From Exiguobacterium sp018617385 (GTDB taxonomy: Bacteria > Bacillota > Bacilli > Exiguobacteriales > Exiguobacteriaceae), in NCBI RefSeq assembly GCF_018617385.1, contig NZ_JACSKA010000002.1, positions 186,001-250,000 of the forward strand: DNA of 64,000 nucleotides, in the 5' to 3' direction. This document shows positions 35,122-43,396 of this stretch, piece by piece; the first letter of the stretch is position 1, and each line of letters begins with the position of its first letter. Position numbers and translations under genes: made by a program. The notes beneath the pieces are model-generated. The model had not been told where the DNA came from. It made no database searches and worked only from the letters and a program-made list of their open reading frames with translations.

Positions 35122-35832
35122 ATGCGCATCAATAAATTCATCAGTGAATCAGGCAAGGCGTCCCGTCGCCAAGCCGACCGTCTCGTCGAAGAGGGACGCG
35201 TCACCATCAACGGGAAGAAAGCAAAAATCGGCGACCAGGTCAAACCGGGGGATGAAGTCCTCGTCAACGGTTCGGTCGCTCGGGTCGCCCGAAACAACGT
35301 CTACATCGCCGTCCATAAGCCGGTCGGGATCACAAGTACGACAGAGAAGAAAGTAAAAGGAAACTTGGTCGACATGGTCAACCACCCGCTCCGCATCTTC
35401 AACATCGGTCGTCTCGATAAAGACTCAGAAGGTCTCATCCTCATGACGAACGACGGCGATATCGTCAACGAGATTCTTCGTGCCGAAGGCGAGCATGAGA
35501 AAGAATACATCGTCTCGGTCGATAAGCCAATCACACCGGAATTCGTCGAACAGATGGAAGCCGGCGTCAAAATCCTCGGACAGAAGACGCTACCGTGTAA
35601 AGTCCGTCCACTTTCAAAGTTCGATTTCAACATCACGCTCACGCAAGGACTCAACCGTCAAATCCGTCGGATGTGTGAGGCGCTCGGCTACGAAGTGTTC
35701 CGCCTCCAACGTGTGCGTGTCATGAACATCACGCTCGGAAAACTCCCGCCTGGACAATGGCGCGACCTTTCGAAAAAAGAGCGTGAGCAGCTGTTCCGCG
35801 AATTGAATTACGAACCGAAAGAATGGTACTAA
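35122..35832 (+). CDS. rluF: 23S rRNA pseudouridine synthase, RluF type
   Basis: 236 residues from the ATG at 35122 (AAAGGA upstream). N-terminal S4 RNA-binding domain 'MRINKFISESGKASRRQADRL', then the RsuA/RluB/E/F catalytic domain with Asp in 'NIGRLDKDSEGLILMTNDG' and 'LTQGLNRQIRRMCEALGY'. It isomerises a specific uridine in 23S rRNA (U2604 in E. coli RluF). Subfamily choice is from overall resemblance; RluB/RluE-type specificity is the alternative. Confidence 0.9.
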   Translation: MRINKFISESGKASRRQADRLVEEGRVTINGKKAKIGDQVKPGDEVLVNGSVARVARNNVYIAVHKPVGITSTTEKKVKGNLVDMVNHPLRIFNIGRLDKDSEGLILMTNDGDIVNEILRAEGEHEKEYIVSVDKPITPEFVEQMEAGVKILGQKTLPCKVRPLSKFDFNITLTQGLNRQIRRMCEALGYEVFRLQRVRVMNITLGKLPPGQWRDLSKKEREQLFRELNYEPKEWY

Positions 35833-35865
35833 AACAAGCCTAGACGCGCGTCTAGGCTTGTTTTT
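35831..35865. terminator. Bidirectional terminator after rluF
   Basis: A perfect palindrome with 18-base arms (AAAACAAGCCTAGACGC and its complement), U-runs on both sides; shared with the convergent gene, whose stop overlaps it. Confidence 0.95.
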
Positions 35866-36301
35866 ATTCTGGTAGTAGTGATGCGACATAGTCGGTCTCA
35901 CGACGAATGAAACGTTGGAGTTGAGCGCTCAAGTCGTCGAGCTGGCCCATCGTCGTCCTCATTCTAAATTTCATATGAACATGGTCAAATGAGTCAAACT
36001 GCCATTCATCATGAATGAAAATATCGACTTGGATGGTCCCGATGCGGTCAATCAACGTGAAGGTTAGATTGACTTGCAAATCATCCGAATCCTCTTCTTC
36101 ATCGACTAGTCTCCATGTGATTGGTTCTTTGCCCCACGCTTGATTGAATTGATTGATCTTTTGATGAAGATCCTCAAGACTCGCATCATCTAAATAAATC
36201 AACTGATTGCTGGTGCAAGCAGAAGACCGAAGTTGAAGCTGAACTTGATAAAACAGCTCCGTTTCATCCATCCATACTCGTTCCATCTCAAACTGAATCA
36301 T
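35864..36301 (-). CDS. Hypothetical cytosolic protein
   Basis: 145 residues from the ATG at 36301 (GAGGTG 5 bases upstream; an earlier in-frame ATG has no site). Alternating strands in the first two-thirds, many acidic and aromatic residues, a helical C-terminus. No signal peptide, membrane segment or motif recognised. Single gene between convergent rluF and the SDR gene. Confidence 0.6.
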   Translation of the reverse strand: MIQFEMERVWMDETELFYQVQLQLRSSACTSNQLIYLDDASLEDLHQKINQFNQAWGKEPITWRLVDEEEDSDDLQVNLTFTLIDRIGTIQVDIFIHDEWQFDSFDHVHMKFRMRTTMGQLDDLSAQLQRFIRRETDYVASLLPE

Positions 36302-36361
36302 GACTTCACCTCTTTTTCTTAATATAACACGAGGTGTCATCACATCAGGATGCTCTCTCGA

Positions 36362-37111
36362 TTATTTCGCCGTCACGCCACCGTCTACCGGAAGTTCGAT
36401 TCCGCTAATATGATTCGCCTCGTCTGACGCGAGGAATAGGACGGCTGCTGCCACCTCATCCGCTTGTCCGAGATTCGGCAAGGCGATTTGATTCAAGAAG
36501 TGCTGCTTATAGTCCGGATGCTCCATATGTGGCGCACTCATCGGTGTCACGATGTACCCTGGATGCACCGAGTTGACACGAATGTTTCGTTTCCCGTAAT
36601 CGACGGCCGCTGCTTTCGTGAGAGAACGGACCGCACCTTTCGAGGCTGTATAGGCCCCGGCACCCGCCATACCGGTCAATGCAGAGATGGAGGAGATGTT
36701 GACGATTGATCCTCCCCCATTCTCCGTCATGAGCGGAATCGCGTACTGTGTCCCTAACATGACTCCATCGATGTTGATGCGATACGTGCGTGCCCAGTCC
36801 TCTTCCGTCTGTTCCAAGAACGGTTTCGCAAGTGCGATTCCAGCGTTATTGACGAGAATATCTAATTTGCCACACGTCGCTTCCACTTCTGCGAATACGT
36901 CCTCCCAGCTCGAACGTGAGGTCACGTCATGCTTCACCGCGATAGCTTCCCCACCTTGCGCCCGAATCGACTCGACTACGCTTTGTACCCCTTGTTCATT
37001 GATATCTGTTGCGACGACCGTCGCCCCTTCTTTGGCGAATAGGCGTGCCGTTGACTCTCCCATACCGCTTCCTGCCCCTGTGATGACCGCTACTTTCCCC
37101 TGTAAACGCAT
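36362..37111 (-). CDS. Short-chain dehydrogenase/reductase (SDR)
   Basis: 249 residues from the ATG at 37111 with GGAG 9 bases before it. Classical SDR: cofactor motif 'VAVITGAGSGMG' near residue 7, 'NNAGIA' and the catalytic Ser/Tyr/Lys set 'NISSISAL...AYTASKGAV'. Asp in 'VVATDINEQG' favours NAD(H). Substrate unknown. The gene is divergent from a TetR regulator, and a perfect 25-bp palindrome lies in the shared control region, so the SDR is almost surely its target. Confidence 0.9.
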   Translation of the reverse strand: MRLQGKVAVITGAGSGMGESTARLFAKEGATVVATDINEQGVQSVVESIRAQGGEAIAVKHDVTSRSSWEDVFAEVEATCGKLDILVNNAGIALAKPFLEQTEEDWARTYRINIDGVMLGTQYAIPLMTENGGGSIVNISSISALTGMAGAGAYTASKGAVRSLTKAAAVDYGKRNIRVNSVHPGYIVTPMSAPHMEHPDYKQHFLNQIALPNLGQADEVAAAVLFLASDEANHISGIELPVDGGVTAK

Positions 37112-37132
37112 TGTCCCAGCTCCATTCATTAA

Positions 37133-37157
37133 ATTATGATAGTCTAACTATCATAAT
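37133..37157. promoter_or_regulatory. Palindromic operator between SDR and TetR genes
   Basis: ATTATGATAGT-CTA-ACTATCATAAT, two perfect 11-base arms, in the promoter region of the SDR gene and upstream of tetR. Confidence 0.8.
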
Positions 37158-37234
37158 CATAATTGGATGTGACATTAATCTCAACGAAACTGCTCGAAGA
37201 CGATATACTAGGAACAGACAATGAGGTGATGGAA

Positions 37235-37861
37235 TTGAGTAAACGACAACAAAACAAAGAAGAACGAATCCAGCTGATTATCCAAGAGGCCGAACGCTTA
37301 TTTTTAGAGAATGGCTTTGAGAAGGTTCAGATGCAGGACATCGCGGACGCGGCAGGGATTGGGGTGGCCACACTGTTTCGCTACTTCCCGAAGAAGGATC
37401 AATTGATCGTCGCGGCAGCCGTCAAGAATCTACAACCGACACTCGAGAGATTTGAACAATTCATGCATGAGGAAGGAAACGCCTATGAACGACTCGAGGC
37501 CATCTTGAACCACTTTTTCGAGATGCAGTTGGAACGGACGAACCATGCCCGTTTCCGAGAGGCGTTCGAGAGCTATGCATCGCTCGTCGCCTCACCTCTT
37601 CCTGGAATCGAGACATACATCGACGTTCAACGACAGATCATGCAGACACTCGAACCCTTGATCGAAGATGGGAAACGCGACGGTTCATTCCGCTCGGATA
37701 TCGATGTGAAGGTGACCGTCGTCACAATCATCAATACGTTCGGGACGTTCGGGAACAACATCCTATTGAAGTCGCACATCAGTTATTTAGAGGACGATAT
37801 CGAACCGGCCGTACAATTGCGTGCTTTAAAAGAGATGTTCCTCACATCCATTCGGGCATAA
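37235..37861 (+). CDS. TetR-family transcriptional regulator
   Basis: 208 residues if started at the TTG at 37235, which has GAGG 8 bases upstream; the ATG at 37229 is too close to that site, and a TTG at 37163 would add 24 residues. N-terminal HTH 'MQDIADAAGIGVATLFRYFPKKDQLI' is typical; the C-terminal ligand domain is all-helical and specific. It likely represses the divergent SDR gene and itself through the 25-bp palindrome at 37133-37157. Confidence 0.88.
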   Translation: MSKRQQNKEERIQLIIQEAERLFLENGFEKVQMQDIADAAGIGVATLFRYFPKKDQLIVAAAVKNLQPTLERFEQFMHEEGNAYERLEAILNHFFEMQLERTNHARFREAFESYASLVASPLPGIETYIDVQRQIMQTLEPLIEDGKRDGSFRSDIDVKVTVVTIINTFGTFGNNILLKSHISYLEDDIEPAVQLRALKEMFLTSIRA

Positions 37862-37862
37862 G

Positions 37863-37889
37863 AAAAACCTCCCTTCGCTTGAAGGGAGG
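37863..37889 (-). terminator. Second minus-strand terminator
   Basis: CCTCCCTTC/GAAGGGAGG stem. The U-run (TTTTTCT) is on the minus strand and overlaps the end of tetR, so it would stop transcription coming from the minus strand rather than ending tetR. Confidence 0.75.
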
Positions 37890-37903
37890 CTAATTGTATA
37901 CAT

Positions 37904-37934
37904 AAAAAATGAGCACCTCTCACTAGAGGTGCTC
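37904..37934 (-). terminator. Terminator of the putative small RNA
   Basis: A ten-base perfect stem (GAGCACCTCT and its complement), four-base loop and six T on the minus strand. Confidence 0.85.
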
Positions 37935-38020
37935 TCGAAAGTCTACCGCGACGGACCACGCTCCACAACGTGCTCCTCAAGGGAATGTCCGCCGTCTTAC
38001 ATAGACCAGCTCATCGCATG
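37904..38020 (-). ncRNA. Putative structured small RNA of about 117 nt
   Basis: A good minus-strand promoter (TTGACG-17-TATAGT, 38055-38027) predicts a start near 38020; a hairpin GAGCACCTCT/AGAGGTGCTC with TTTTTT (37934-37904) ends it. No reading frame of useful length lies inside. The body can fold: 38006-38002 pairs with 37945-37941, 37993-37987 pairs with 37956-37950 (seven pairs), CACG/CGTG forms a hairpin at 37972-37957, and a short TCC/GGA hairpin closes another arm. No family recognised; a known RNA class that I fail to identify is the main alternative. Confidence 0.6.
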
Positions 38021-38026
38021 TACTCA

Positions 38027-38055
38027 ACTATATGCGAAACCTACGTCCTCGTCAA
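38027..38055 (-). promoter_or_regulatory. Promoter of the putative small RNA
   Basis: Minus strand TTGACG (38055-38050), 17-base spacer, TATAGT (38032-38027). Confidence 0.7.
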
Positions 38056-38073
38056 TCTTTTCTTCAAATCCGG

Positions 38074-38101
38074 TTGACATCTTCCTAATTTTTAGGATAA
38101 T
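38074..38101 (+). promoter_or_regulatory. Sigma-A promoter of htpG
   Basis: TTGACA, 16-base spacer, GATAAT; the predicted start lies about 8 bases on, at the CIRCE element. Confidence 0.8.
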
Positions 38102-38109
38102 CAATAGTG

Positions 38110-38136
38110 TTAGCACTCTTTATAAGAGAGTGCCAA
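38110..38136 (+). promoter_or_regulatory. CIRCE element (HrcA operator) of htpG
   Basis: TTAGCACTC, nine bases, GAGTGCCAA; one base differs from the consensus TTAGCACTC-N9-GAGTGCTAA. It sits right after the promoter, as in groES and dnaK operons. Confidence 0.92.
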
Positions 38137-38163
38137 AATATAGACAATAAAAGGAGAACGATC

Positions 38164-40032
38164 ATGACAAAGAAACAGTTTCAAACGGAATCGAAACGAA
38201 TTTTAGAGTTGATGGTCCACTCAATTTATACACATAAGGACATCTTCCTGCGTGAGCTCATCTCGAACGCGAGTGATGCCATCGACAAGATGTATTATCG
38301 TGCCCTCTCAGACGAAAGCATCGAGTTCAACAAAGACGATTACTTCATCAAAATTGAACTCGACAAAGAAGCACGGACGATCACGATTCGCGATACAGGG
38401 ATTGGGATGACAGAAGAAGAACTCGAAACAAACCTCGGAATCATCGCCAAGAGCGGTTCACTCGCCATGAAACAGGCAACGAAGATGGAAGAAGACCATA
38501 GCCTCATCGGACAATTCGGGGTCGGATTCTATTCCGCGTTCATGGTCGCTGACCGTGTGACCGTGCGGACTCGCTCGATTGACAGTGAACAAGGATACGT
38601 ATGGGAGTCAGAAGGCACAGACGGCTATTCGATCGAGCCGACAGACAAGGCGGACATCGGTACAGAAATCACGCTCCACTTGAAGGCAGACACGGAAGAT
38701 GACGCGTACTCGTCATTCCTTGAAGAGTATGAGATTCGTTCGCTCATCAAGAAGCATTCGGACTTCATCCGTTACCCAATCAAACTCGATGTGACGAAAC
38801 ATCGTCAAAAAGAGGACTCAGAAGAGTATGAGGATTACAAGGAAGAAGAGACCGTCAACAGCATGGTGCCGATTTGGCGGAAGCGGAAGAGCGAACTCAA
38901 AGACGAGGATTATAAGGCGTTCTATCACGAGAAGCGCTACGGCTTTGATGAGCCACTCAAGCATCTTCACTTGAACGTCGACGGAACGATTCGTTATCAA
39001 TCGATCCTCTACATCCCGTCAACGGTTCCGTTCGACTATTACACGAAAGAATTCGAGAAAGGGCTCGAGCTCTACTCGAACGGCGTGTTGATCATGGAGA
39101 AGTCACCCGACCTCTTGCCGGACTACTTCGGCTTCGTTAAAGGGATGGTCGACTCAGAAGACCTCTCCCTCAACATTTCCCGTGAAATGTTGCAACAGGA
39201 CCGTCAGCTTCGTGTGATTGCGAAGAACGTGAAGTCCAAAATCAAAGGGATGCTCGAGAAGATGCTCCAAAACGAGCGTGAGGATTACGAGAAATTCTAT
39301 GAGTCGTTCGGTCGTCAATTGAAGTTCGGCGTGTATGATCAGTTCGGCGCAGCCAAAGACGAATTGAAAGACTTGATTCTTTTCCATTCTTCTCACGAGA
39401 AGAAACTCGTCTCGCTCAAAGAGTACGTCGAGCGGATGAAAGAAGATCAGAAGTATATCTACTATGCGACAGGCGAATCGATTCATCGCATCGACCTCTT
39501 GCCACAAGCAGAGCGCTTGAAAGAAGAAGGATATGAAATCCTCTACTTCACAGAAGAGATTGACGAGTTCGCGATTAAGATGCTTCAATCGTATGACGAC
39601 AAAGAGTTCAAGTCGATTGCGAGCGGCGACCTCGGTCTCGATGACGCGGAAGCGAAATCACTAAACGAAGACAACCAAGACTTATTCGCCTTCATGAAAG
39701 AAGAGCTCGGAGACCGCGTCAAAGAAGTGCGTGCCTCGACACGTCTCAAGTCGCATCCGGTTTGCTTGACGGTCTCGGGTGACGTCTCAATCGAGATGGA
39801 GAAGATTTTGAACGCGATGCCAAACGGCGGCGGCATGAAAGCGGAGAAAGTACTCGAAGTGAATGCCGACCACGCCATCTTCCAGACACTCCAACGTGTG
39901 TATAAAGAAGATGAAGCGAAAGCGAAACAATATACAGACCTCTTGTATCAACAAGCCCTCCTTATTGAAGGGTTACCGATTGAAGATCCGGTAGCGTATT
40001 CGAATGCGGTGTGTGCGTTGATGGCGGAGTGA
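38164..40032 (+). CDS. htpG: HtpG, Hsp90-family chaperone
   Basis: 622 residues from the ATG at 38164 (AAAAGGAG upstream; an in-frame codon at 38107 precedes the promoter start). GHKL ATPase motifs: 'LRELISNASDAIDKMYY' (E and N of the ATP site), 'IRDTGIGMTEEEL' and 'GQFGVGFYSAFMVAD'. Middle and C-terminal dimerisation domains are complete. Cytosolic ATP-dependent chaperone. Unlike Bacillus subtilis htpG, it is preceded by a CIRCE element, implying HrcA control. Confidence 0.95.
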   Translation: MTKKQFQTESKRILELMVHSIYTHKDIFLRELISNASDAIDKMYYRALSDESIEFNKDDYFIKIELDKEARTITIRDTGIGMTEEELETNLGIIAKSGSLAMKQATKMEEDHSLIGQFGVGFYSAFMVADRVTVRTRSIDSEQGYVWESEGTDGYSIEPTDKADIGTEITLHLKADTEDDAYSSFLEEYEIRSLIKKHSDFIRYPIKLDVTKHRQKEDSEEYEDYKEEETVNSMVPIWRKRKSELKDEDYKAFYHEKRYGFDEPLKHLHLNVDGTIRYQSILYIPSTVPFDYYTKEFEKGLELYSNGVLIMEKSPDLLPDYFGFVKGMVDSEDLSLNISREMLQQDRQLRVIAKNVKSKIKGMLEKMLQNEREDYEKFYESFGRQLKFGVYDQFGAAKDELKDLILFHSSHEKKLVSLKEYVERMKEDQKYIYYATGESIHRIDLLPQAERLKEEGYEILYFTEEIDEFAIKMLQSYDDKEFKSIASGDLGLDDAEAKSLNEDNQDLFAFMKEELGDRVKEVRASTRLKSHPVCLTVSGDVSIEMEKILNAMPNGGGMKAEKVLEVNADHAIFQTLQRVYKEDEAKAKQYTDLLYQQALLIEGLPIEDPVAYSNAVCALMAE

Positions 40033-40039
40033 CGGTGAA

Positions 40040-40065
40040 GGCAGAGGGTATCCCCTGTCTTTTTC
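40040..40065 (+). terminator. Terminator of htpG
   Basis: GGCAGAGGG against CCCCTGTC with one mismatch, three-base loop, TTTTT tail. Confidence 0.7.
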
Positions 40066-40126
40066 GTTTTTAATAAAAAAGCATGCTACACTCTATTTAA
40101 AGAAAAACCTGGAAGTGAGGTGCTTT

Positions 40127-40924
40127 ATGCTGTTCGAAAAAAACAAAGTTTATAGACGTTCCCTCATTCATGATCAATATGGTGGAAGTCGTCAACGAGG
40201 AATTAGTACACCTAACAAACATAAACTTATTTTTATTTTCGATAGTGGGATGGACCAAGAGTTTGGCTATAAGAATGGCTGGAGCGAAGAAGATGGCTTG
40301 TTCTATTATAGCGGAGAAGGACAGGAAGGAAATCAAACCTTCTCCTTCGGTAACAAGGCGCTTCTCCATCACATCGAAAATGGTGAGGATGTTTATCTAT
40401 TTGAATCTGTCGGAAAAGGAAATTATCGTTTCGTAGACCAACTCGTTTTGATTGGCTATGATATTCAATTTGGAATCGACAAACATCAAAATCAGCGAGA
40501 AGTAATCGTTTTTGCTTTCGAACCTCTCCATGTCGTACAGGAAGAATCTCACGAATATGCAACAACTATGAGGTACAAGTCAATTGAGGAACTCGAACAA
40601 ATTGCCAATCGTGACCCGAAGCGTGCGACTGGATTAAGCATGTCGATTCGAAAGCGTCAAGTGAGAGAACAGACAGCGGCTTTATATTATTATGTACTTG
40701 CAAGAGCAAATAATCACTGTGAAGCATGCGGTCAAGGCGCACCATTCGATACTGAAAATGGTCCTTATTTAGAACTTTACTCGCTATATAAAGAATCAGA
40801 TGAAGGATTGGCTCTTCCCGAGCAAGTGATTGCCACTTGCCCTAACTGTCATGCTAGACTACGAAAAAGTCAGGATCGTGCTTTGTATCGAGAAAAAATT
40901 ATACAGCAAATTTTTCAACCTTAA
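40127..40924 (+). CDS. HNH-type endonuclease-like protein with degenerate active site and SRA-like N-terminus
   Basis: 265 residues from the ATG at 40127 (GAGGTG 4 bases upstream). The N-terminal half, with 'GWSEEDGLFYYSGEGQEGNQTF' and 'GNKALLHHIENGEDVYLFE', resembles the base-sensing SRA-like part of McrA-type modification-dependent nucleases. The C-terminus has a zinc-type HNH frame: Cys198, Cys201, Cys238, Cys241 and His242 ('CPNCH'), but the usual His-His before the second half is Tyr218-Ser219 in context 'YLELYSLYK'. So cleavage may be lost or altered. The gene is AT-rich compared with htpG and ahpC on either side, a sign of transfer. Confidence 0.6.
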   Translation: MLFEKNKVYRRSLIHDQYGGSRQRGISTPNKHKLIFIFDSGMDQEFGYKNGWSEEDGLFYYSGEGQEGNQTFSFGNKALLHHIENGEDVYLFESVGKGNYRFVDQLVLIGYDIQFGIDKHQNQREVIVFAFEPLHVVQEESHEYATTMRYKSIEELEQIANRDPKRATGLSMSIRKRQVREQTAALYYYVLARANNHCEACGQGAPFDTENGPYLELYSLYKESDEGLALPEQVIATCPNCHARLRKSQDRALYREKIIQQIFQP

Positions 40925-40945
40925 TCTCTGTTTGTGATTAAGGTT
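40917..40945 (+). terminator. Terminator of the HNH gene, stop codon in stem
   Basis: AACCTTAATC/GATTAAGGTT, nine-base loop, tail ATTTTATT. Confidence 0.75.
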
Positions 40946-41257
40946 ATTTTATTGATGTAATTGATAATCGCCTAATTTTCGACGAGAAAATGCAGAACCC
41001 TTCCCAAAATATTATCACCTCTATTCAACATGTTTATTTATCAAAATAAGAAAATCGAGAGAAAAATACCGATTGAAATGTAATCGTTTTCTTTACTTTC
41101 GTTAAGCCAAATGTAAATAATGTGTTGGTAAGCCTCATACTTTCAAAGCATGCAAACGCCTTGACAATTCCAGCTCGTTATATGAAGTTAGTATTACATT
41201 ATAATTATTCTAGTCCAGATAGAAACGCTAGAGTAAAAAACAAGGAGGACATAACCC
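40946..41257. other. AT-rich intergenic region before ahpC
   Basis: Holds the PerR box (41199-41213). The TATAAT at 41200-41205 inside it is a good -10 box; a matching -35 at 17 bases (GTTATA, 41177-41182) is poor. A TTGACA at 41161 is too far for that -10. No gene seen. Confidence 0.5.
41199..41213 (+). promoter_or_regulatory. PerR box of ahpCF
   Basis: TTATAATTATTCTAG matches TTATAATNATTATAA at 13 of 15 positions and overlaps the -10 box, so PerR could repress until peroxide oxidises it. Confidence 0.75.
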
Positions 41258-41821
41258 ATGTCATTAATCGGCAAAGAAGTACTACCATTCAAAGCACAAG
41301 CATTCCAAACAGGTGAATTCCTCGAAGTTACAGAGAACGACCTCAAAGGCAAATGGAGCGTTGTCTGCTTCTACCCAGCTGACTTCACATTCGTCTGCCC
41401 AACTGAACTTGAAGACCTTCAAAACGAGTACGCTACACTTAAAAACCTCGGTGTAGAAGTATACTCTGTCTCTACAGACACACACTTCACACATAAAGCT
41501 TGGCACGAAACATCTGAGAAAATCGGAAAAATCGAGTACATCATGATCGGTGACCCATCACACGTCATCTCACGCAACTTCGACGTCTTGAACGAAGAAG
41601 ACGGCCTCGCAGACCGTGGTACGTTCATCATCGACCCAGACGGTGTCATCCAAACTGTCGAAATCAACGCTGGCGGCATCGGCCGTGACGCGAGCACGCT
41701 CGTCAACAAAGTCAAAGCAGCACAATACGTACGCAACAATCCAGGCGAAGTCTGCCCAGCGAAATGGGAAGAGGGTTCTGAAACACTCCGCCCAAGCCTT
41801 GACCTCGTCGGTAAATTGTAA
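41258..41821 (+). CDS. ahpC: Alkyl hydroperoxide reductase subunit C (typical 2-Cys peroxiredoxin)
   Basis: 187 residues, standard length. Peroxidatic Cys47 in 'ADFTFVCPTEL', resolving Cys166 in 'GEVCPAKW', and the AhpC C-terminal tail 'LRPSLDLVGKL'. It reduces hydrogen peroxide and organic peroxides, recycled by AhpF encoded 11 bases downstream. AAGGAGG precedes the ATG. A PerR box covers the promoter. Codon use is strongly biased (many CTC, AAC, GTC), as expected for an abundant protein. Confidence 0.97.
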   Translation: MSLIGKEVLPFKAQAFQTGEFLEVTENDLKGKWSVVCFYPADFTFVCPTELEDLQNEYATLKNLGVEVYSVSTDTHFTHKAWHETSEKIGKIEYIMIGDPSHVISRNFDVLNEEDGLADRGTFIIDPDGVIQTVEINAGGIGRDASTLVNKVKAAQYVRNNPGEVCPAKWEEGSETLRPSLDLVGKL

Positions 41822-41832
41822 GGAGCGATTGC

Positions 41833-43356
41833 ATGTTAGAAGTAGCGATTAAACAACAGCTCGATCAATATCTCCAGCTCATGGAGGGCGATGTCGTCCT
41901 CCGTGTGAGCGCTGGGGAAGACAAAGTCTCAAACGAGATGCTCGAGCTCGTCAACGAACTCGCCAGCATGTCATCACGCATCTCGGTCGAACGCGCGACA
42001 CTCGAGCGTACACCGAGCTTCAGCGTGAATCGTCCATCCGAAGAGACAGGAATCGTCTTCGCGGGGATTCCACTCGGACATGAGTTCACATCACTCGTCC
42101 TCGCCCTCCTCCAAGTGAGCGGGCGCGCGCCAAAAGTCGATGCGGACACGATCAAACAGATTCAAAATATCGAAGGCACGTATCACTTCGAGTCGTACAT
42201 CAGTCTCAGCTGCCACAACTGTCCTGACGTCGTGCAAGCGCTAAACGTCATGAGCGTCCTCAATCCGAACATCACGCACACGATGATCGATGGAGCCGCG
42301 TTCAAGGATGAAGTGGAAGCAAAAGAAATCATGGCTGTCCCGACGGTCTTCTTGAACGGAGAATCGTTCGGTAACGGTCGGATGTCACTCGAAGAGATCT
42401 TGGCGAAACTCGGTACAGGTCCTGACGCTTCCTCGTTTTCGGACAAAGACCCGTACGACGTCCTCGTCGTAGGTGGCGGTCCAGCGGGTGCGAGCGCAGC
42501 CGTATACGCGGCTCGTAAAGGAATCCGTACCGGAATCATCGCGGAGCGCTTCGGTGGCCAAGTGATGGACACGATGGGGATTGAGAACTTCATCGGTACC
42601 GCTTATACAGAAGGTCCAAAACTTGTCGCAAGCCTTGAAGAGCACGTCAAAGAGTACGGCATCGACGTCATGAACCTCCAACGCGCGAAGCGTCTTGAGA
42701 AAAAGGACCTCGTCGAGATCGAACTCGAGAACGGCGCAGTCTTGAAGAGTAAGAGCGTCATCCTCTCGACTGGTGCACGCTGGCGTAACGTCAACGTCCC
42801 AGGTGAGGCGGAGTTCAAAAACAAAGGGGTCGCTTACTGCCCGCACTGTGACGGTCCTCTCTTTGAAGGGAAACGTGTCGCGGTCATCGGTGGGGGTAAC
42901 TCTGGGATCGAAGCAGCCATCGACCTCGCAGGGATCGTCAAGCACGTAACGGTGCTCGAGTTCGCTCCTGAACTCAAGGCTGACCAAGTGCTACAAGATC
43001 GTCTTCACAGCCTCCCGAACGTGACTGTCATCACGAACGCTCAGACGACAGAAATTACGGGTACGGACAAAGTGAATGGCATCTCGTATGTGTCTCGTGA
43101 GACGAACGAGTCACATCATGTCGAATTGGAAGGCGTCTTCGTCCAAATCGGCCTCGTCCCGAACACGGACTGGCTCGACTCGGTCGAACGCAACAACTTC
43201 GGGGAAATCGTCGTCGACCGTCATGGCGCAACGAACGTCCCAGGTGTGTTCGCAGCGGGAGACTGCACGAACAGCGCCTACAAACAAATCATCATCTCGA
43301 TGGGTTCTGGTGCGACAGCCGCACTCGGCGCCTTCGACTACATGATTCGCAACTAA
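41833..43356 (+). CDS. ahpF: Alkyl hydroperoxide reductase subunit F
   Basis: 507 residues. N-terminal double thioredoxin-like domain with the active pair Cys127/Cys130 ('LSCHNCPDV'), then the thioredoxin-reductase-like flavoprotein: 'VLVVGGGPAGASAAVYAARKG', second redox pair Cys336/Cys339 ('YCPHCDGPLF'), NAD(P)H motif 'VAVIGGGNSGIEAAIDLAG' and 'GVFAAGDCTN'. It passes electrons from NADH through FAD to AhpC. AAGGAG precedes the ATG; operon with ahpC. Confidence 0.97.
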   Translation: MLEVAIKQQLDQYLQLMEGDVVLRVSAGEDKVSNEMLELVNELASMSSRISVERATLERTPSFSVNRPSEETGIVFAGIPLGHEFTSLVLALLQVSGRAPKVDADTIKQIQNIEGTYHFESYISLSCHNCPDVVQALNVMSVLNPNITHTMIDGAAFKDEVEAKEIMAVPTVFLNGESFGNGRMSLEEILAKLGTGPDASSFSDKDPYDVLVVGGGPAGASAAVYAARKGIRTGIIAERFGGQVMDTMGIENFIGTAYTEGPKLVASLEEHVKEYGIDVMNLQRAKRLEKKDLVEIELENGAVLKSKSVILSTGARWRNVNVPGEAEFKNKGVAYCPHCDGPLFEGKRVAVIGGGNSGIEAAIDLAGIVKHVTVLEFAPELKADQVLQDRLHSLPNVTVITNAQTTEITGTDKVNGISYVSRETNESHHVELEGVFVQIGLVPNTDWLDSVERNNFGEIVVDRHGATNVPGVFAAGDCTNSAYKQIIISMGSGATAALGAFDYMIRN

Positions 43357-43360
43357 CACA

Positions 43361-43396
43361 AAGACTCGCCCTCTATCATGAGAGCGAGTCTTTTTT
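43361..43396. terminator. Terminator of ahpCF, shared with convergent gene
   Basis: AAGACTCGC/GCGAGTCTT with inner CTCT/AGAG; six T on the plus strand, shorter run on the minus strand. Confidence 0.88.

Noticed and set aside
42385..42987. 200-codon frame on the minus strand inside ahpF
   Set aside because: Antisense shadow of a biased, highly expressed gene; no ribosome site and no known family.
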